64,000 nucleotides of DNA, taken from NCBI RefSeq assembly GCF_038404985.1, contig NZ_JBBKBA010000001.1:772001-836000 (forward strand), given 5' to 3'. How positions within the stretch are numbered: position 1 is the first letter of the stretch; each line of letters starts with the position of its first letter. Shown here in pieces: positions 48,742 to 57,909 of this stretch. The notes beneath the pieces were generated by a model. It was not told the origin of the DNA, searched no databases, and worked only from the letters and a program-made list of their open reading frames with translations. Made by a program: the position numbers and the translations under genes. Origin of the DNA: Ferrovibrio sp. MS7. Lineage in GTDB: Bacteria; Pseudomonadota; Alphaproteobacteria; Ferrovibrionales; Ferrovibrionaceae.

Positions 48742-50697
48742 ATGCCGGCATTCGACACCATCCTGATTGCCAATCGCGGCGAGATTGCCTGCCGCGTGAT
48801 CCGCTCGGCGCGCGCGCTGGGCTACCGCACGGCGGCGGTGTATTCCGAGGCCGATGCCGGGGCACCGCATGTCATGCTGGCCGATAGCGCGCGCTGCATC
48901 GGTCCGGCCGAGGCGCGGCAAAGTTATCTCAATGCCGATGCGATCATCGCCGCAGCCAAGGAAATGCGCGCCGGCGCGGTGCATCCGGGCTATGGCTTCC
49001 TGTCCGAGAATGCCGATTTCGCCGCCGCCTGTGCGGCAGCCGGACTGGTATTCATCGGCCCGCCGGCATCAGCGATTGCCGCCATGGGCAACAAGGCGGC
49101 CGCCAAGCGCCGCATGATCGAGGCCGGCGTGCCTTGCGTGCCGGGCTATCAGGGGGCTGACCAGTCGGATGCGGTGCTGCTGGCAGAGGCCAGGCGTATC
49201 GGCCTGCCGGTGATGGTGAAGGCGGCAGCTGGTGGCGGCGGGCGCGGCATGCGCCTGGTGCATGAGGAAAGCGCGCTGCTGGCGGCGATCCAGGGCGCGC
49301 GCTCGGAAGCCGAGAATGCCTTCGGCTCGGCTGAACTCATTCTCGAAAAAGCCGTGATTGACGGCCGCCATGTCGAAATCCAGGTCTTTGGCGATAGCCA
49401 TGGCAATGTGATCCACCTCGCCGAACGCGATTGCAGCGTGCAGCGCCGGCATCAGAAGGTGATCGAGGAAGCGCCGTCGCCGGCGGTGAATGCCGATCTG
49501 CGCGCCCGCATGGGCGCGGCGGCGGTGGCGGCGGCCAAGGCGATAGGCTATGTCGGCGCCGGCACGGTGGAATTTCTGCTTTCTGCGGAGGGCGAGTTCT
49601 ACTTCCTCGAAATGAATACCCGCCTGCAGGTGGAGCATCCGGTAACGGAAGCCATCACCGGGCTGGATCTGGTGGCGTTGCAACTGCGCGTCGCCGCTGG
49701 CGAGGCGTTGCCGCTCACCCAGGCAGATCTGGCGCTCAGCGGTCACGCCATCGAAGTGCGGCTCTATGCCGAGGCACCGCATAAGGGCTTCCTGCCACAG
49801 AGTGGCGTGCTGGATGTCTGGCAGCCGCCTCAGGCAGAAGGCATCCGTGTCGATCATGGGCTGCGTCCAGGCCAGGAGATCACGCCATTCTACGATCCGA
49901 TGATCGCCAAGATCATCGCCCATGGCGCCACCCGCGAGGCAGCCCGCCGCCGCCTGATCCGCGCGCTGGAGGAAACCGTGGCGCTCGGCATCGAGACCAA
50001 CCGCAGCTTCCTGCTCGATCTGCTGCGCCATGACGGTTTTGCTGCCGGCGCCGCCACCACGCGCTTCATCCCGCAGCATTTCGAAAAACCGGCGGCTCCC
50101 GAGGCTGATGCGAAAGCCATCGCCTTGGCGGCAGCCTTGCTCTATGAGCACGATGCGGCAAAGTTTGGCCATGACGCGGCCGCTGCCTGGTCGAGCAACA
50201 ATGTGCTGGCCTCGCCCTTCGATCTGCGGCTCGGCGATGACGGCACGCCGCAACGCGGCAGTATCGCGCCGCTGAAAAATCGCGGCTATCGCGTCACGCT
50301 CGGCGATGCGGCGATAGCGGTGGAGCTGATGGGTGCGGACCGGGCGCGGCTGGATGGCGAAGAGGCCGGCTTTGCCGCGCAGTTCCGCCGCGATGACCTG
50401 CTGCTGAAACTCGGCGCGCTGGACCTGGCTGTGCGCGATGCCACCTATGCGCCGCGCGGCGGCGAAGGCGGCGCCGGCGATGCCGAATTGCGCGCGCCGA
50501 TGAACGGCAAGATCGTTGCTGTGCTGGCGCAGCCCGGCGATGCCCTGCGCAAGGGCCAGGCGGTGCTGATCCTGGAAGCGATGAAGATGCAGCATGAAGT
50601 GGCAGCAAGGCTGGATGGCCAGTTGGAAAGCCTGGCGGTGAAGCCCGGTGATCAGGTGGCGACACGGCAATTGCTCGCCGCGCTGAAGCCGGCGTGA
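48742..50697 (+). CDS. atuF: Biotin-dependent acyl-CoA carboxylase alpha subunit
   Basis: A 651-residue alpha subunit. The N-terminal biotin carboxylase begins ILIANRGEIACRVIRSARALG, with ATP-grasp GGGGRGMRLV, the QRRHQKVIEEAPSP loop and the EMNTRLQVEHPVTE catalytic segment. A BT-type domain follows and the C-terminal BCCP domain carries the biotinyl lysine in ILEAMKMQHEV. It pairs with the beta subunit at 45140 to form the complete carboxylase. Confidence 0.9.
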   Translation: MPAFDTILIANRGEIACRVIRSARALGYRTAAVYSEADAGAPHVMLADSARCIGPAEARQSYLNADAIIAAAKEMRAGAVHPGYGFLSENADFAAACAAAGLVFIGPPASAIAAMGNKAAAKRRMIEAGVPCVPGYQGADQSDAVLLAEARRIGLPVMVKAAAGGGGRGMRLVHEESALLAAIQGARSEAENAFGSAELILEKAVIDGRHVEIQVFGDSHGNVIHLAERDCSVQRRHQKVIEEAPSPAVNADLRARMGAAAVAAAKAIGYVGAGTVEFLLSAEGEFYFLEMNTRLQVEHPVTEAITGLDLVALQLRVAAGEALPLTQADLALSGHAIEVRLYAEAPHKGFLPQSGVLDVWQPPQAEGIRVDHGLRPGQEITPFYDPMIAKIIAHGATREAARRRLIRALEETVALGIETNRSFLLDLLRHDGFAAGAATTRFIPQHFEKPAAPEADAKAIALAAALLYEHDAAKFGHDAAAAWSSNNVLASPFDLRLGDDGTPQRGSIAPLKNRGYRVTLGDAAIAVELMGADRARLDGEEAGFAAQFRRDDLLLKLGALDLAVRDATYAPRGGEGGAGDAELRAPMNGKIVAVLAQPGDALRKGQAVLILEAMKMQHEVAARLDGQLESLAVKPGDQVATRQLLAALKPA

Positions 50698-50706
50698 GCC
50701 AGGCCG

Positions 50707-51225
50707 ATGGCTGTCAGTATTCGCCCGGCCCGGCTTGAGGATCTCGAAGGTTATCTCGCCTGCCTCGACCGTGTGGCACGCGAGCGTATCTATATTGCTT
50801 TCACGACAGCGCCTTCGCCACAGCAGGCACAGGGCTTCATGGCGCAGATGCTGAAGCGGCGACTGCCTTTCGTGGTTGCCGAGGCGGCAGCGGAAGGCAT
50901 CGTCGGTTGGTGCGACATCTATGCCGAGCCGGATAGCGATCAACGCCCCGGATTCGGTCATGTCGGGCGCCTCGGCATGGGCCTGGATAGCGGGCATCGC
51001 CGCCAGGGCCTGGGCGAAGCCATGCTGCACGCCGCGCTGGACCAGACCGCCCATTGCGGCATCGAGCGGGTGGAATTGCAGGTCTATGCCTCCAACGCGC
51101 CGGCCATCGCGCTTTACCGTAAATTCGGCTTCGAGACCGAAGGCATGAAGCGGCGGGCGCGCAAGATCGATGGCCGTTACGACGATATCCTGATCATGGC
51201 ACGACTGCGGCCGCCGCAAGGCTAG
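50707..51225 (+). CDS. GNAT-family acetyltransferase
   Basis: A 172-residue GNAT protein starting nine bases after the carboxylase alpha gene. The N-terminus SIRPARLEDLEGYLACLDRVARE, the acetyl-CoA loop GLDSGHRRQGLGEAMLHAAL, and the LQVYASNAPAIALYRKFGFETEG helix are typical. It resembles RimI/YhhY-like small-molecule or protein acetyltransferases. Its position suggests co-transcription with the acyl-CoA operon, but the target is unknown. Confidence 0.83.
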   Translation: MAVSIRPARLEDLEGYLACLDRVARERIYIAFTTAPSPQQAQGFMAQMLKRRLPFVVAEAAAEGIVGWCDIYAEPDSDQRPGFGHVGRLGMGLDSGHRRQGLGEAMLHAALDQTAHCGIERVELQVYASNAPAIALYRKFGFETEGMKRRARKIDGRYDDILIMARLRPPQG

Positions 51226-51257
51226 CAGCGAGCCAGGATTAAACTGTGGGAACGATC

Positions 51258-52400
51258 ATGCAAAAGCACTCGCCCTATTTCACCGCCGACCATGACGCCT
51301 TCCGCGACCAGCTCCGCCGCTTCGTGGCGAAGGAGCTGGAGCCTTTCGCCGACGCCTGGGACGAAGCCGGTGAATTCCCGCGTGCGCTATACCGCAAGGC
51401 TGCCGAATTCGGCCTGCTGCAACTGAATTTTCCGGAAGAATACGGCGGCGTGAAAGCCGACCGGCTTTATGCCGTGATCGTTGGCCAGGAACTGGCGCGC
51501 TGCGGTGCCGGCGGTGTCTGTGCCTCGCTCTTGAGCCACACCATCGGTGCCCCGCCGATCGCCAAGCTCGGCTCGGATCAAATGAAGGCGCGCGTGCTGC
51601 CGGCAATCCTGGCCGGCGAAAGGATTTCCGCGCTCGCCATCACTGAACCGGGCGGTGGCTCCGATGTTGCCAACCTGCGCACTTTGGCGCGGCGCGAGGG
51701 CGATTATTACATCGTGAAGGGCGAGAAAACCTTCATCACCTCAGGCATGCGCGCCGATTACTACACCGTGGCGGTGCGCACCGGTGGCCCCGGCATGGGC
51801 GGCATCTCGCTGCTGCTGATCGAACGCGATACGCCCGGCTTCACGCGCACACCGCTGAAAAAGATGGGCTGGTGGGCCTCCGATACGGCAACGCTGCATT
51901 TCGACGATTGCCGCGTGCCGGTGGCAAACCTGATCGGCGCCGAGAATGCCGGTTTTCTCGGCATCATGATGAACTTCAATGATGAGCGGCTCGGTCTGGC
52001 CTCATCCTGTGCCGGCTTCGCCCGCGTCGCCTATGATGAAGCGGTAGCCTATGCGCAATTGCGCGAGACCTTTGGCAAAAAACTGATCAAGCACCAGGTG
52101 ATCCGCCACAAGCTGATCGACATGGCGCAGCGTATCCATGCCACCGAGGCGATGCTGGAAAACATCGCCTGGCGGCTCGATCAGGGCGAAAGCCCGGTGG
52201 CGGAATTGTGCATGCTTAAGAACCAGGCGACTCAGACGCTGGCCTTCTGCGCGGCGGAAGCGGTGCAGATTTTCGGCGGTGCCGGTTTCATGCGCGGCGC
52301 TAAGGTGGAACGCATCTACCGTGAGGTGAAGGTGAATGCCATCGGCGGCGGCGCCGAGGAAATCATGAAGGATCTCGCCAGCCGCCAGATGGGCTGGTAG
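51258..52400 (+). CDS. Acyl-CoA dehydrogenase, second copy
   Basis: A 380-residue acyl-CoA dehydrogenase. The ATG at 51258 is used; a GTG at 51246 in the same frame is an alternative. FAD and substrate landmarks are LAITEPGGGSDVANLRT, TFITSGMRADYYTVAV, MGWWASDTATLHFDDCRVP, IFGGAGFMRGAKVER and IGGGAEEIMKDLASRQ. It follows the atu-like genes and may act on a later intermediate such as an acyl-CoA formed after the HMG-CoA-like cleavage. Confidence 0.88.
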   Translation: MQKHSPYFTADHDAFRDQLRRFVAKELEPFADAWDEAGEFPRALYRKAAEFGLLQLNFPEEYGGVKADRLYAVIVGQELARCGAGGVCASLLSHTIGAPPIAKLGSDQMKARVLPAILAGERISALAITEPGGGSDVANLRTLARREGDYYIVKGEKTFITSGMRADYYTVAVRTGGPGMGGISLLLIERDTPGFTRTPLKKMGWWASDTATLHFDDCRVPVANLIGAENAGFLGIMMNFNDERLGLASSCAGFARVAYDEAVAYAQLRETFGKKLIKHQVIRHKLIDMAQRIHATEAMLENIAWRLDQGESPVAELCMLKNQATQTLAFCAAEAVQIFGGAGFMRGAKVERIYREVKVNAIGGGAEEIMKDLASRQMGW

Positions 52401-52408
52401 GGCGGGCG

Positions 52409-54142
52409 TCAGCCCACTGAATCGTACTGGCGGTTCTTGTCCAGCCAGTCTTCGGCGCGGTTCACAAGCTGCTGGATGGCCGGGCTCTGCTCCGGCTTGT
52501 AGCGCTGCACAAAGTCGCGCAGCAACCGCGCCGCTTCCGCCGATTGCCCCTTGTCGTGATAGCTGATGGCGTGCAGATAGCCGGCATTCGCCACCGTCTC
52601 GCGCAGCTTGGCGTCGCGGGTATCGCCATAGCGCGTGGCTATATCCTGATAGGCAGCGATGGCTTCGTCATGCATGCCGATCACGGTGTAGACCACGCCC
52701 TTGGTCAGCAGCACGGTGGCGATGCCACGGCTGCGCTCGGGCTCCGGCTTGGCCTCGGCGGCGGCGATCTGCTTGTCCAGCTCGCCGATGGATTCTTCGA
52801 CCTTGCCACGGCTCTGGCGCAGGCCGATGGCGTTGGCCTTGGCCGACATGGCATTGGCGGCTAGGTCGCGCAGGCTGTTTTCCTTGGCGTTGCCGAAGCG
52901 GGCGCCCACGGCATCGAAGGCAGTGATGGCAACGTCGTAACGCTGCAACTGCACCAATGCCTGGCCGCGCAGCAGCCCGGCGCGGGCGGAAACCTCGCGC
53001 ATCTGCAGCGCCGGGCGCTCGCCGGTCTTGCGCAGAGCGGCATCGCAGAGCGGCAGCACCTCTGCCGGCCGCTTCTGCCGGAACAGGATAAGCGCCTTGT
53101 TCACCTGCGCCCGGGCCACGGCGAAGATCACCGCATCCTCGGTGCGGCTGTCGAACTGGCCGATCAAGCGGTCATAGAGCGCCAGGGCTTGGGCTTGCTG
53201 GCCCATGCTGTCGAGCATCGACGCCTGGTTGCCGAGTGCCTGGGCGGCATAGGCAATGGCCTGGCGGGTGCCCGAGAGTGCGCCGACTTCGGCGGTGCGC
53301 GCGAAGCTGGCCACGGCTTCCTGTCGCCGCTGGTTTTCCGCCAGCAGCACGGCCTTGCGCCAATGGGCTTCGGTCACTTCCTGGCGCACGTCGTTGTTGC
53401 TGTTGCTGCCATGGCTGCCGATCACCGCGTCATAGGCTGCCAGGGCATCGTCGGTCAGCTTGCGTTCGCCCAGGCTCTGGCCCAGGCGGATGCCCAGCTT
53501 GGCGCAGGCAACGGCCAGCGGTACGGTGGCAATCGGCGCAGGACAAAAGCGTTCCATCGCCTGGCGGTAGGTCTGCTCACCCTGCAGCCGCTCGCCCAGC
53601 GCCACCTGCGCTTCGCCGGTATAAAGCTGCCCGGTGGCAACGGCGCGGCGCTGGGCCGGCTCGACATCATTGCCGTAAAGCCGCGCCAGCTCCTGATAGG
53701 CGGCGATTTCCTCGCGGCGCTGGCCAAAGGCCTTGTGCAATTGGCCCTTGTTCAGCCAGGCCAGCGCCAGATCGTTGCGCGCCGAACTGGTGCTGGTGTC
53801 ACCCCATTCGGTGAGGATGCGGTTATATATCGCCAGCGCCTCGCCGAATTGCTGCGCACCGAAATACAGGCCGGCCTTGCGCATCTGGTTGGTGATCTTG
53901 ATGCCGGGCATGACGGCCATGCGCGTGGCATCGTCATAGGCCTTGGCCTGGGCTTCCTCAGTCGTGGTCAAGGCCCGGCTCTTGACCTGGCTGGCCATTG
54001 GCGGTGGGGTGGTGGGTGTCGGAACCGGTGCCTGGCTGGCGCTCGTGACCGGCGGACTGCCGGACGGCTGGTTGGTCTGGCAGCCGGTCAGGGCAAGCAG
54101 CAGGACCGCGGCAGGAAGCCAAGCGAGGCGGATCTTGGTCAT
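52409..54142 (-). CDS. TPR-repeat outer-membrane or periplasmic lipoprotein
   Basis: A 577-residue protein beginning MTKIRLAWLPAAVLLLALTGCQ, a lipobox (LTGC), so it should be lipid-anchored. After a Pro/Thr/Ser linker, at least four TPR-like helical hairpins are visible (for example ALAIYNRILTEWGD, ALALYDRLIGQF, AIAAYQDIATRYGDTRD, RLLRDFVQRY), the pattern of scaffold proteins. It is convergent with the acyl-CoA dehydrogenase gene. Function unknown. Confidence 0.8.
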   Translation of the reverse strand: MTKIRLAWLPAAVLLLALTGCQTNQPSGSPPVTSASQAPVPTPTTPPPMASQVKSRALTTTEEAQAKAYDDATRMAVMPGIKITNQMRKAGLYFGAQQFGEALAIYNRILTEWGDTSTSSARNDLALAWLNKGQLHKAFGQRREEIAAYQELARLYGNDVEPAQRRAVATGQLYTGEAQVALGERLQGEQTYRQAMERFCPAPIATVPLAVACAKLGIRLGQSLGERKLTDDALAAYDAVIGSHGSNSNNDVRQEVTEAHWRKAVLLAENQRRQEAVASFARTAEVGALSGTRQAIAYAAQALGNQASMLDSMGQQAQALALYDRLIGQFDSRTEDAVIFAVARAQVNKALILFRQKRPAEVLPLCDAALRKTGERPALQMREVSARAGLLRGQALVQLQRYDVAITAFDAVGARFGNAKENSLRDLAANAMSAKANAIGLRQSRGKVEESIGELDKQIAAAEAKPEPERSRGIATVLLTKGVVYTVIGMHDEAIAAYQDIATRYGDTRDAKLRETVANAGYLHAISYHDKGQSAEAARLLRDFVQRYKPEQSPAIQQLVNRAEDWLDKNRQYDSVG

Positions 54143-54243
54143 GGCGATCACGGCGTTTGGGGTAATTTCCCCTTCAAAGTAGCGGATGTGCCATGTCGTT
54201 GCAATTATTGGAAGATGAATTCCAGGGAAATCGGGCGTAGAGA

Positions 54244-54573
54244 ATGCAGATAGCGAATTTACCCTTTGGCACCACCGACTGGTCGGATGTGCCGGTCACC
54301 GAGCATAAGGGTGAAACCGGCATGGCCTATTGGCGCACGCGCCAGTTCGGCCCGATCCGGGTGCGCCGCGTCGATTACACGCCGGGCTACCTGGCGGATC
54401 ATTGGTGCGTGAAGGGGCATATCCTGTTCGTGCTGGAAGGCGAGCTGGTGACGGAGCTGGAGGATGGCCGCGTTTTCACGCTTGGGCCGGGCCAGAGCTA
54501 TCAGGTCGCCGACAATGCCGAGCCGCACCGCTCGCGCACGGCGGTGGGCGCTAAACTGTTCATCGTCGACTGA
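54244..54573 (+). CDS. DHCW-motif cupin protein
   Basis: A 109-residue single cupin. The characteristic motif ADHWCVKGHILFVLEGEL is followed by TELEDGRVFTLGPGQSYQVAD and AEPHRS, giving His and Glu ligands usual for a metal cupin. Members of this small family have no assigned function. It ends directly against the convergent transporter gene (no bases between the two stop codons). Confidence 0.85.
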   Translation: MQIANLPFGTTDWSDVPVTEHKGETGMAYWRTRQFGPIRVRRVDYTPGYLADHWCVKGHILFVLEGELVTELEDGRVFTLGPGQSYQVADNAEPHRSRTAVGAKLFIVD

Positions 54574-56280
54574 TCAGGCCGGCTTGGCGTGGCCGCCATT
54601 CGGCGCGGCCTTCTTGCCGGCCTGCTGCTGTTCGTCGGCGCGCAGGCGCGTGGCGGAAAGCTCGCCGGTCTGCTCCAGGATCGGATAGGCCACCGCCGTC
54701 AGGTGGCTGTTGATGCGCTTGAGGTCGCGGATCACGTCGAGATGGATGGCGCTGGTCTCGATGCTTTCGGCACGGCCGGCGGCAAGGCGGCGGTAATGAT
54801 TCTCGGCGGCCATGCGCTCGGCCTCGCGCAGAGACGCCTTCTCCTGCAGCAATTGCCGCGCCAGCTTGGCGTCGCTGGCCATGAACACGTTGCAGGCCAT
54901 CTGCAGGTTGCCGGCGACACGGGCATGGAACTCGGCCAGTTCCTGCATGCCCTCAGGCGAGAAATGCAGGCGATGCTTGATCTTCTTCGCCGCCAGTTCC
55001 ATCAGGTTCTTGTCGATGATGTCGCCGATATGCTCGAGATTGGTGGTGAAGGTCAGCACATCGACATAGCGGCGGCTTTCTTCGGCATCCATTTCGTGGT
55101 TCGAGAGCTTGGTGAGATAGAGCTTGATCGCCTCATGCAGCTTGTCGACCTGGTCATCGGCCTGTTCCACCGCCTTGGCCAGCCGCGCATCGTCGGTCTT
55201 GAACACGGTGATGGCGTCATCCAGCATGCGGCTCACGGTATCGGAAAGCCGCAGCGTTTCGCGCGCCGCAGCGGCCAGCGCCACGGAGGGCGTGTCCAGC
55301 GCGCCGGAATCGAGATAGCGCGGCTTGGTGCTGTCTTCCGCGGTCGGCGCATCGGGCAGCAGGCGGCGGCAAAGCAGTTCGACCTGGGCCAGCAGCGGCA
55401 GAAACAGCAGCGCCAGCGCCAGATTGAACGCGGTGTGGAAATGCACCGCCAGGCGCGGGCCTTCCAGGCCCAGCGCGCCGAGCCATTGCGGCACGAAGGA
55501 GAGCAGCGGCAGCGCGATCACCACGCCGATGGCGCGCATCAACAGGTTGCCGAGCGGCGCGCGCCGCGCGGCAGGCGTCTGGCCGGCCGTGGCGGCGAAC
55601 GGCGCCACGGCGCCGCCGATATTGGCGCCAAGCACCAGGGCGAGCGCCAGCGGCACGGAAATCGCCCCGGCGGACGCCAGGCCAACCAGCATCAGCACGA
55701 TGGCAAGGCTGGAATGTGCCGCCCAGGTGATCAGCGCGGCCAAAGCCACGGCGAGCAGCGGTTCCTGCGCCAGCGGCGCCATCACGGTGGCGAAAGCGGA
55801 GGCGTTGCGCAAAGGCTCGGAGGCGGCAACGATCAGGCGCAGGGCCAGCAGCAGCAGGCCGAAGCCGATGAACAGGCGGCCGACATGGCGGCGATTGCCG
55901 CTTTCGGTGGAGAGGAACAGGCCGACGCCGATCACCAGGGCCAGCGGCCCCATCCAATGCAGGTCGAGCGAAAGGAGCTGCGCCGCCAGCGTGGTGCCTA
56001 CATCGGCGCCCAGCATCACCGCCAGGGCGGCGGCGGGGCCGATCAGGCGGCGGCCGGCGAAGGAGGCAACCAGCATCGCGGTAGCGGTGGCCGATTGCAG
56101 CAAAGCGGTGACGCCGATACCGGCGGCGAAGGCGGAAAAGCGGTTGCGGGTGGCACTGCCGAGCAGCCGGCGCAGCCGGGCGCCGAAGGCGCGGGTCATG
56201 CCGGTGCGCACCATGCGCACACCCCACAGCAGCAGGGCGATGCCGGCGGCAAGGTCGAGCAACAGAGCGGTGGCACCCAT
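54574..56280 (-). CDS. Na/Pi cotransporter family protein with PhoU-like tail
   Basis: A 568-residue membrane protein. Two inverted Na/Pi-cotransporter repeats are present: GVTALLQSATATAMLVASFAG and LITWAAHSSLAIVLMLVGLA, the QS-rich segments of the family, with about eight membrane helices in the first 320 residues. A cytoplasmic PhoU-like helical region follows (DKLHEAIKLYLTKL, DVLTFTTNLEHIGDIIDKNL). It probably carries phosphate driven by sodium. A Pho-box-like site upstream fits that. Confidence 0.88.
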   Translation of the reverse strand: MGATALLLDLAAGIALLLWGVRMVRTGMTRAFGARLRRLLGSATRNRFSAFAAGIGVTALLQSATATAMLVASFAGRRLIGPAAALAVMLGADVGTTLAAQLLSLDLHWMGPLALVIGVGLFLSTESGNRRHVGRLFIGFGLLLLALRLIVAASEPLRNASAFATVMAPLAQEPLLAVALAALITWAAHSSLAIVLMLVGLASAGAISVPLALALVLGANIGGAVAPFAATAGQTPAARRAPLGNLLMRAIGVVIALPLLSFVPQWLGALGLEGPRLAVHFHTAFNLALALLFLPLLAQVELLCRRLLPDAPTAEDSTKPRYLDSGALDTPSVALAAAARETLRLSDTVSRMLDDAITVFKTDDARLAKAVEQADDQVDKLHEAIKLYLTKLSNHEMDAEESRRYVDVLTFTTNLEHIGDIIDKNLMELAAKKIKHRLHFSPEGMQELAEFHARVAGNLQMACNVFMASDAKLARQLLQEKASLREAERMAAENHYRRLAAGRAESIETSAIHLDVIRDLKRINSHLTAVAYPILEQTGELSATRLRADEQQQAGKKAAPNGGHAKPA

Positions 56281-56361
56281 CAGGCGGTGGACTCCTCAGG
56301 ACGAAAAGTGAAGGACAGGGCCAGGTCAGATCAAACAGGTGGAACCCGGCACGAATCCATT

Positions 56362-56379
56362 GTTACAGTTTTATTACAC
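56362..56379 (-). promoter_or_regulatory. Candidate Pho box of the Na/Pi cotransporter gene
   Basis: The minus strand reads TGTAATAAAACTGTAAC, two TGTAA(T/C) half-sites starting 11 bases apart, as in the PhoB box (CTGTCATAAAACTGTCA type). It lies about 82 bases upstream of the transporter start. The rest of the 56281-56646 gap holds the TetR promoter described next. Confidence 0.5.
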
Positions 56380-56577
56380 CCAAAAGTCATTAGCACAAAA
56401 GCAATTTACAAACCCTTTGCGGCGCAAAAATGGCTAGTGTCCGCCGGATGGCTGAGGGGCGGCCCGGCAACGGTCGTGGGGGCGACTGGAGGTCGGCGGC
56501 GGGCCGATTCATGGCTGCAACCGGCATGAGGCGCTCGACGTGGTTCGTGCGCAACACGGCGGACAAACCCCGAATGG

Positions 56578-56606
56578 TTGATAAAACAGCCACTTGTTTT
56601 TATGCT
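56578..56606 (+). promoter_or_regulatory. Promoter of the tetR gene with operator-like dyad
   Basis: TTGATA (56578-56583) and TATGCT (56601-56606) are separated by 17 bases. The spacer carries AAAACA-GCCACT-TGTTTT (56583-56600), an inverted repeat expected for a self-repressed TetR gene. The ATG used is 41 bases after the -10. Confidence 0.55.
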
Positions 56607-56646
56607 GGCCGGCAATCATCGCCAGAATTCCAACATAACCGGGCCA

Positions 56647-57255
56647 ATGCGAACCGTCGGATCCAACCGCGATACCACTGAAAAGGCCATTCGCGAAGCG
56701 GCCATCAACATCATCGCACGTCATGGCTTCAAGGCCGCCAGCCTGCGCATGATCGCCAAGGAAGTCGGCATCCAGGCCGGCTCGCTCTACAATTACATCA
56801 AGAGCAAGGAAAGCTTCCTGTTCGAGCTGCTGCGCGATCATCTGCAGTCGATGATCTCGGAATACCAGGAGCGCACCGCGAACGAGAGCGATCCCTACAA
56901 GCGGCTGCTAATCTATATCGACATCCACCTGAATTTCCATATCCACCGGCAGATGGAAGTGTTCATCGGCAACATGGAGCTGCGCAATCTCTCCAAGCCG
57001 CATTACAAGACCATCACCGGCCTGCGCGATGCCTATTCCAACCTGCTCACCGGGCTGATCAAGGAAGGCAACAAGACCGGCCTGCTGACTGTGGAGGATC
57101 CGCGCGTCACCACCTTCGCCATCATCTCGCTGCTGTCCGGCGTCTGCTACTGGTACCAGCCGGGCGGGCGTCTGTCGGAAAAGGAAGTGCGCGACACCCA
57201 TACCGCCATGGTGTTCCGCCTGCTGGGCCTCAAGGCGCCGCCAAAAGGCCGCTGA
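56647..57255 (+). CDS. TetR-family regulator beside an acyl-CoA cluster
   Basis: A 202-residue regulator starting MRTVGSNRDTTEKAIREAA; earlier in-frame starts exist (56578, 56602). The helix-turn-helix is SLRMIAKEVGIQAGSLYNYIKSKESFL. The ligand domain has FHIHRQMEVFIGNMELRNLS and ISLLSGVCYWYQPGGRLS, like KstR2-type TetR_C regulators of CoA-ester catabolism. It faces the minus-strand DUF2889-SDR-acyl-CoA dehydrogenase genes and probably controls the surrounding cluster. Confidence 0.83.
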   Translation: MRTVGSNRDTTEKAIREAAINIIARHGFKAASLRMIAKEVGIQAGSLYNYIKSKESFLFELLRDHLQSMISEYQERTANESDPYKRLLIYIDIHLNFHIHRQMEVFIGNMELRNLSKPHYKTITGLRDAYSNLLTGLIKEGNKTGLLTVEDPRVTTFAIISLLSGVCYWYQPGGRLSEKEVRDTHTAMVFRLLGLKAPPKGR

Positions 57256-57295
57256 AGCAGGCCGCTCGTCGCTGCCAGTCACCAGTCGCAGCCAG

Positions 57296-57904
57296 TCAGT
57301 CGCTTCCCGTGCGCTTGGCCGATTTCGTCACGGCGAATTGCGGGAAATAGCGCGCCACCACCGGGCTGGTCAGGGCCCAGGAATAGCATTGATCGAGGAA
57401 GAACGGCAGGCCGTTCTTGCCGGCCGGCGCACCGCGCTCGGCCATGAATTCCTCGCGATAGGGCGAGATGGTCTGGAAGGCGGCGGTGGCGATATTGTAG
57501 AGCAGTTCGCGTAAATGCGAGCAGCCGGCGGTGCCGCGCATGCGCTCGTCCACGGCGCGGCGCCAGCCGCCCCCCAGGGTAATGCCGATGAAGCTGGCGG
57601 CATCGGCGGCGGCGCCGGCACAGAAGCTGAAGGGGATCGCGCGCATCTCGAAATGCGCGTCGCGGATCACCAGCGCGTCATCCACCGTCAGCCGCGCCAG
57701 CATGTGATGCACCGGGGTACCCGGCGGCATCCGGCCGCGCTCGCGGTCGGCATAGGCATAGGGCTTGGTGTCGCAAAGTTCGCCCTCGATATCCCACAGG
57801 CCATCTTCGCGCAGATAGCCGCGATAGGTGGTCTGGCGGGTATGCAGGTGGCGGCGTGGTGCCGGCTCTGGAAGCGGAAGAGAAAGTGGAAGCGGGCCAG
57901 ACAT
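57296..57904 (-). CDS. DUF2889-family protein
   Basis: A 202-residue protein of the DUF2889 family from the ATG at 57904; a GTG at 57913 overlapping the upstream stop is an alternative. Conserved segments are RQTTYRGYLREDGLWDIEGEL, GTPVHHMLARLTVDDALVIRDA, GCSHLRELLYNIATAAFQTI and LDQCYSWALTSPVV. The family has no known activity but recurs next to CoA-ester catabolism genes; cysteine and histidine residues could bind metal. Confidence 0.85.
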   Translation of the reverse strand: MSGPLPLSLPLPEPAPRRHLHTRQTTYRGYLREDGLWDIEGELCDTKPYAYADRERGRMPPGTPVHHMLARLTVDDALVIRDAHFEMRAIPFSFCAGAAADAASFIGITLGGGWRRAVDERMRGTAGCSHLRELLYNIATAAFQTISPYREEFMAERGAPAGKNGLPFFLDQCYSWALTSPVVARYFPQFAVTKSAKRTGSD

Positions 57905-57909
57905 CGCGG

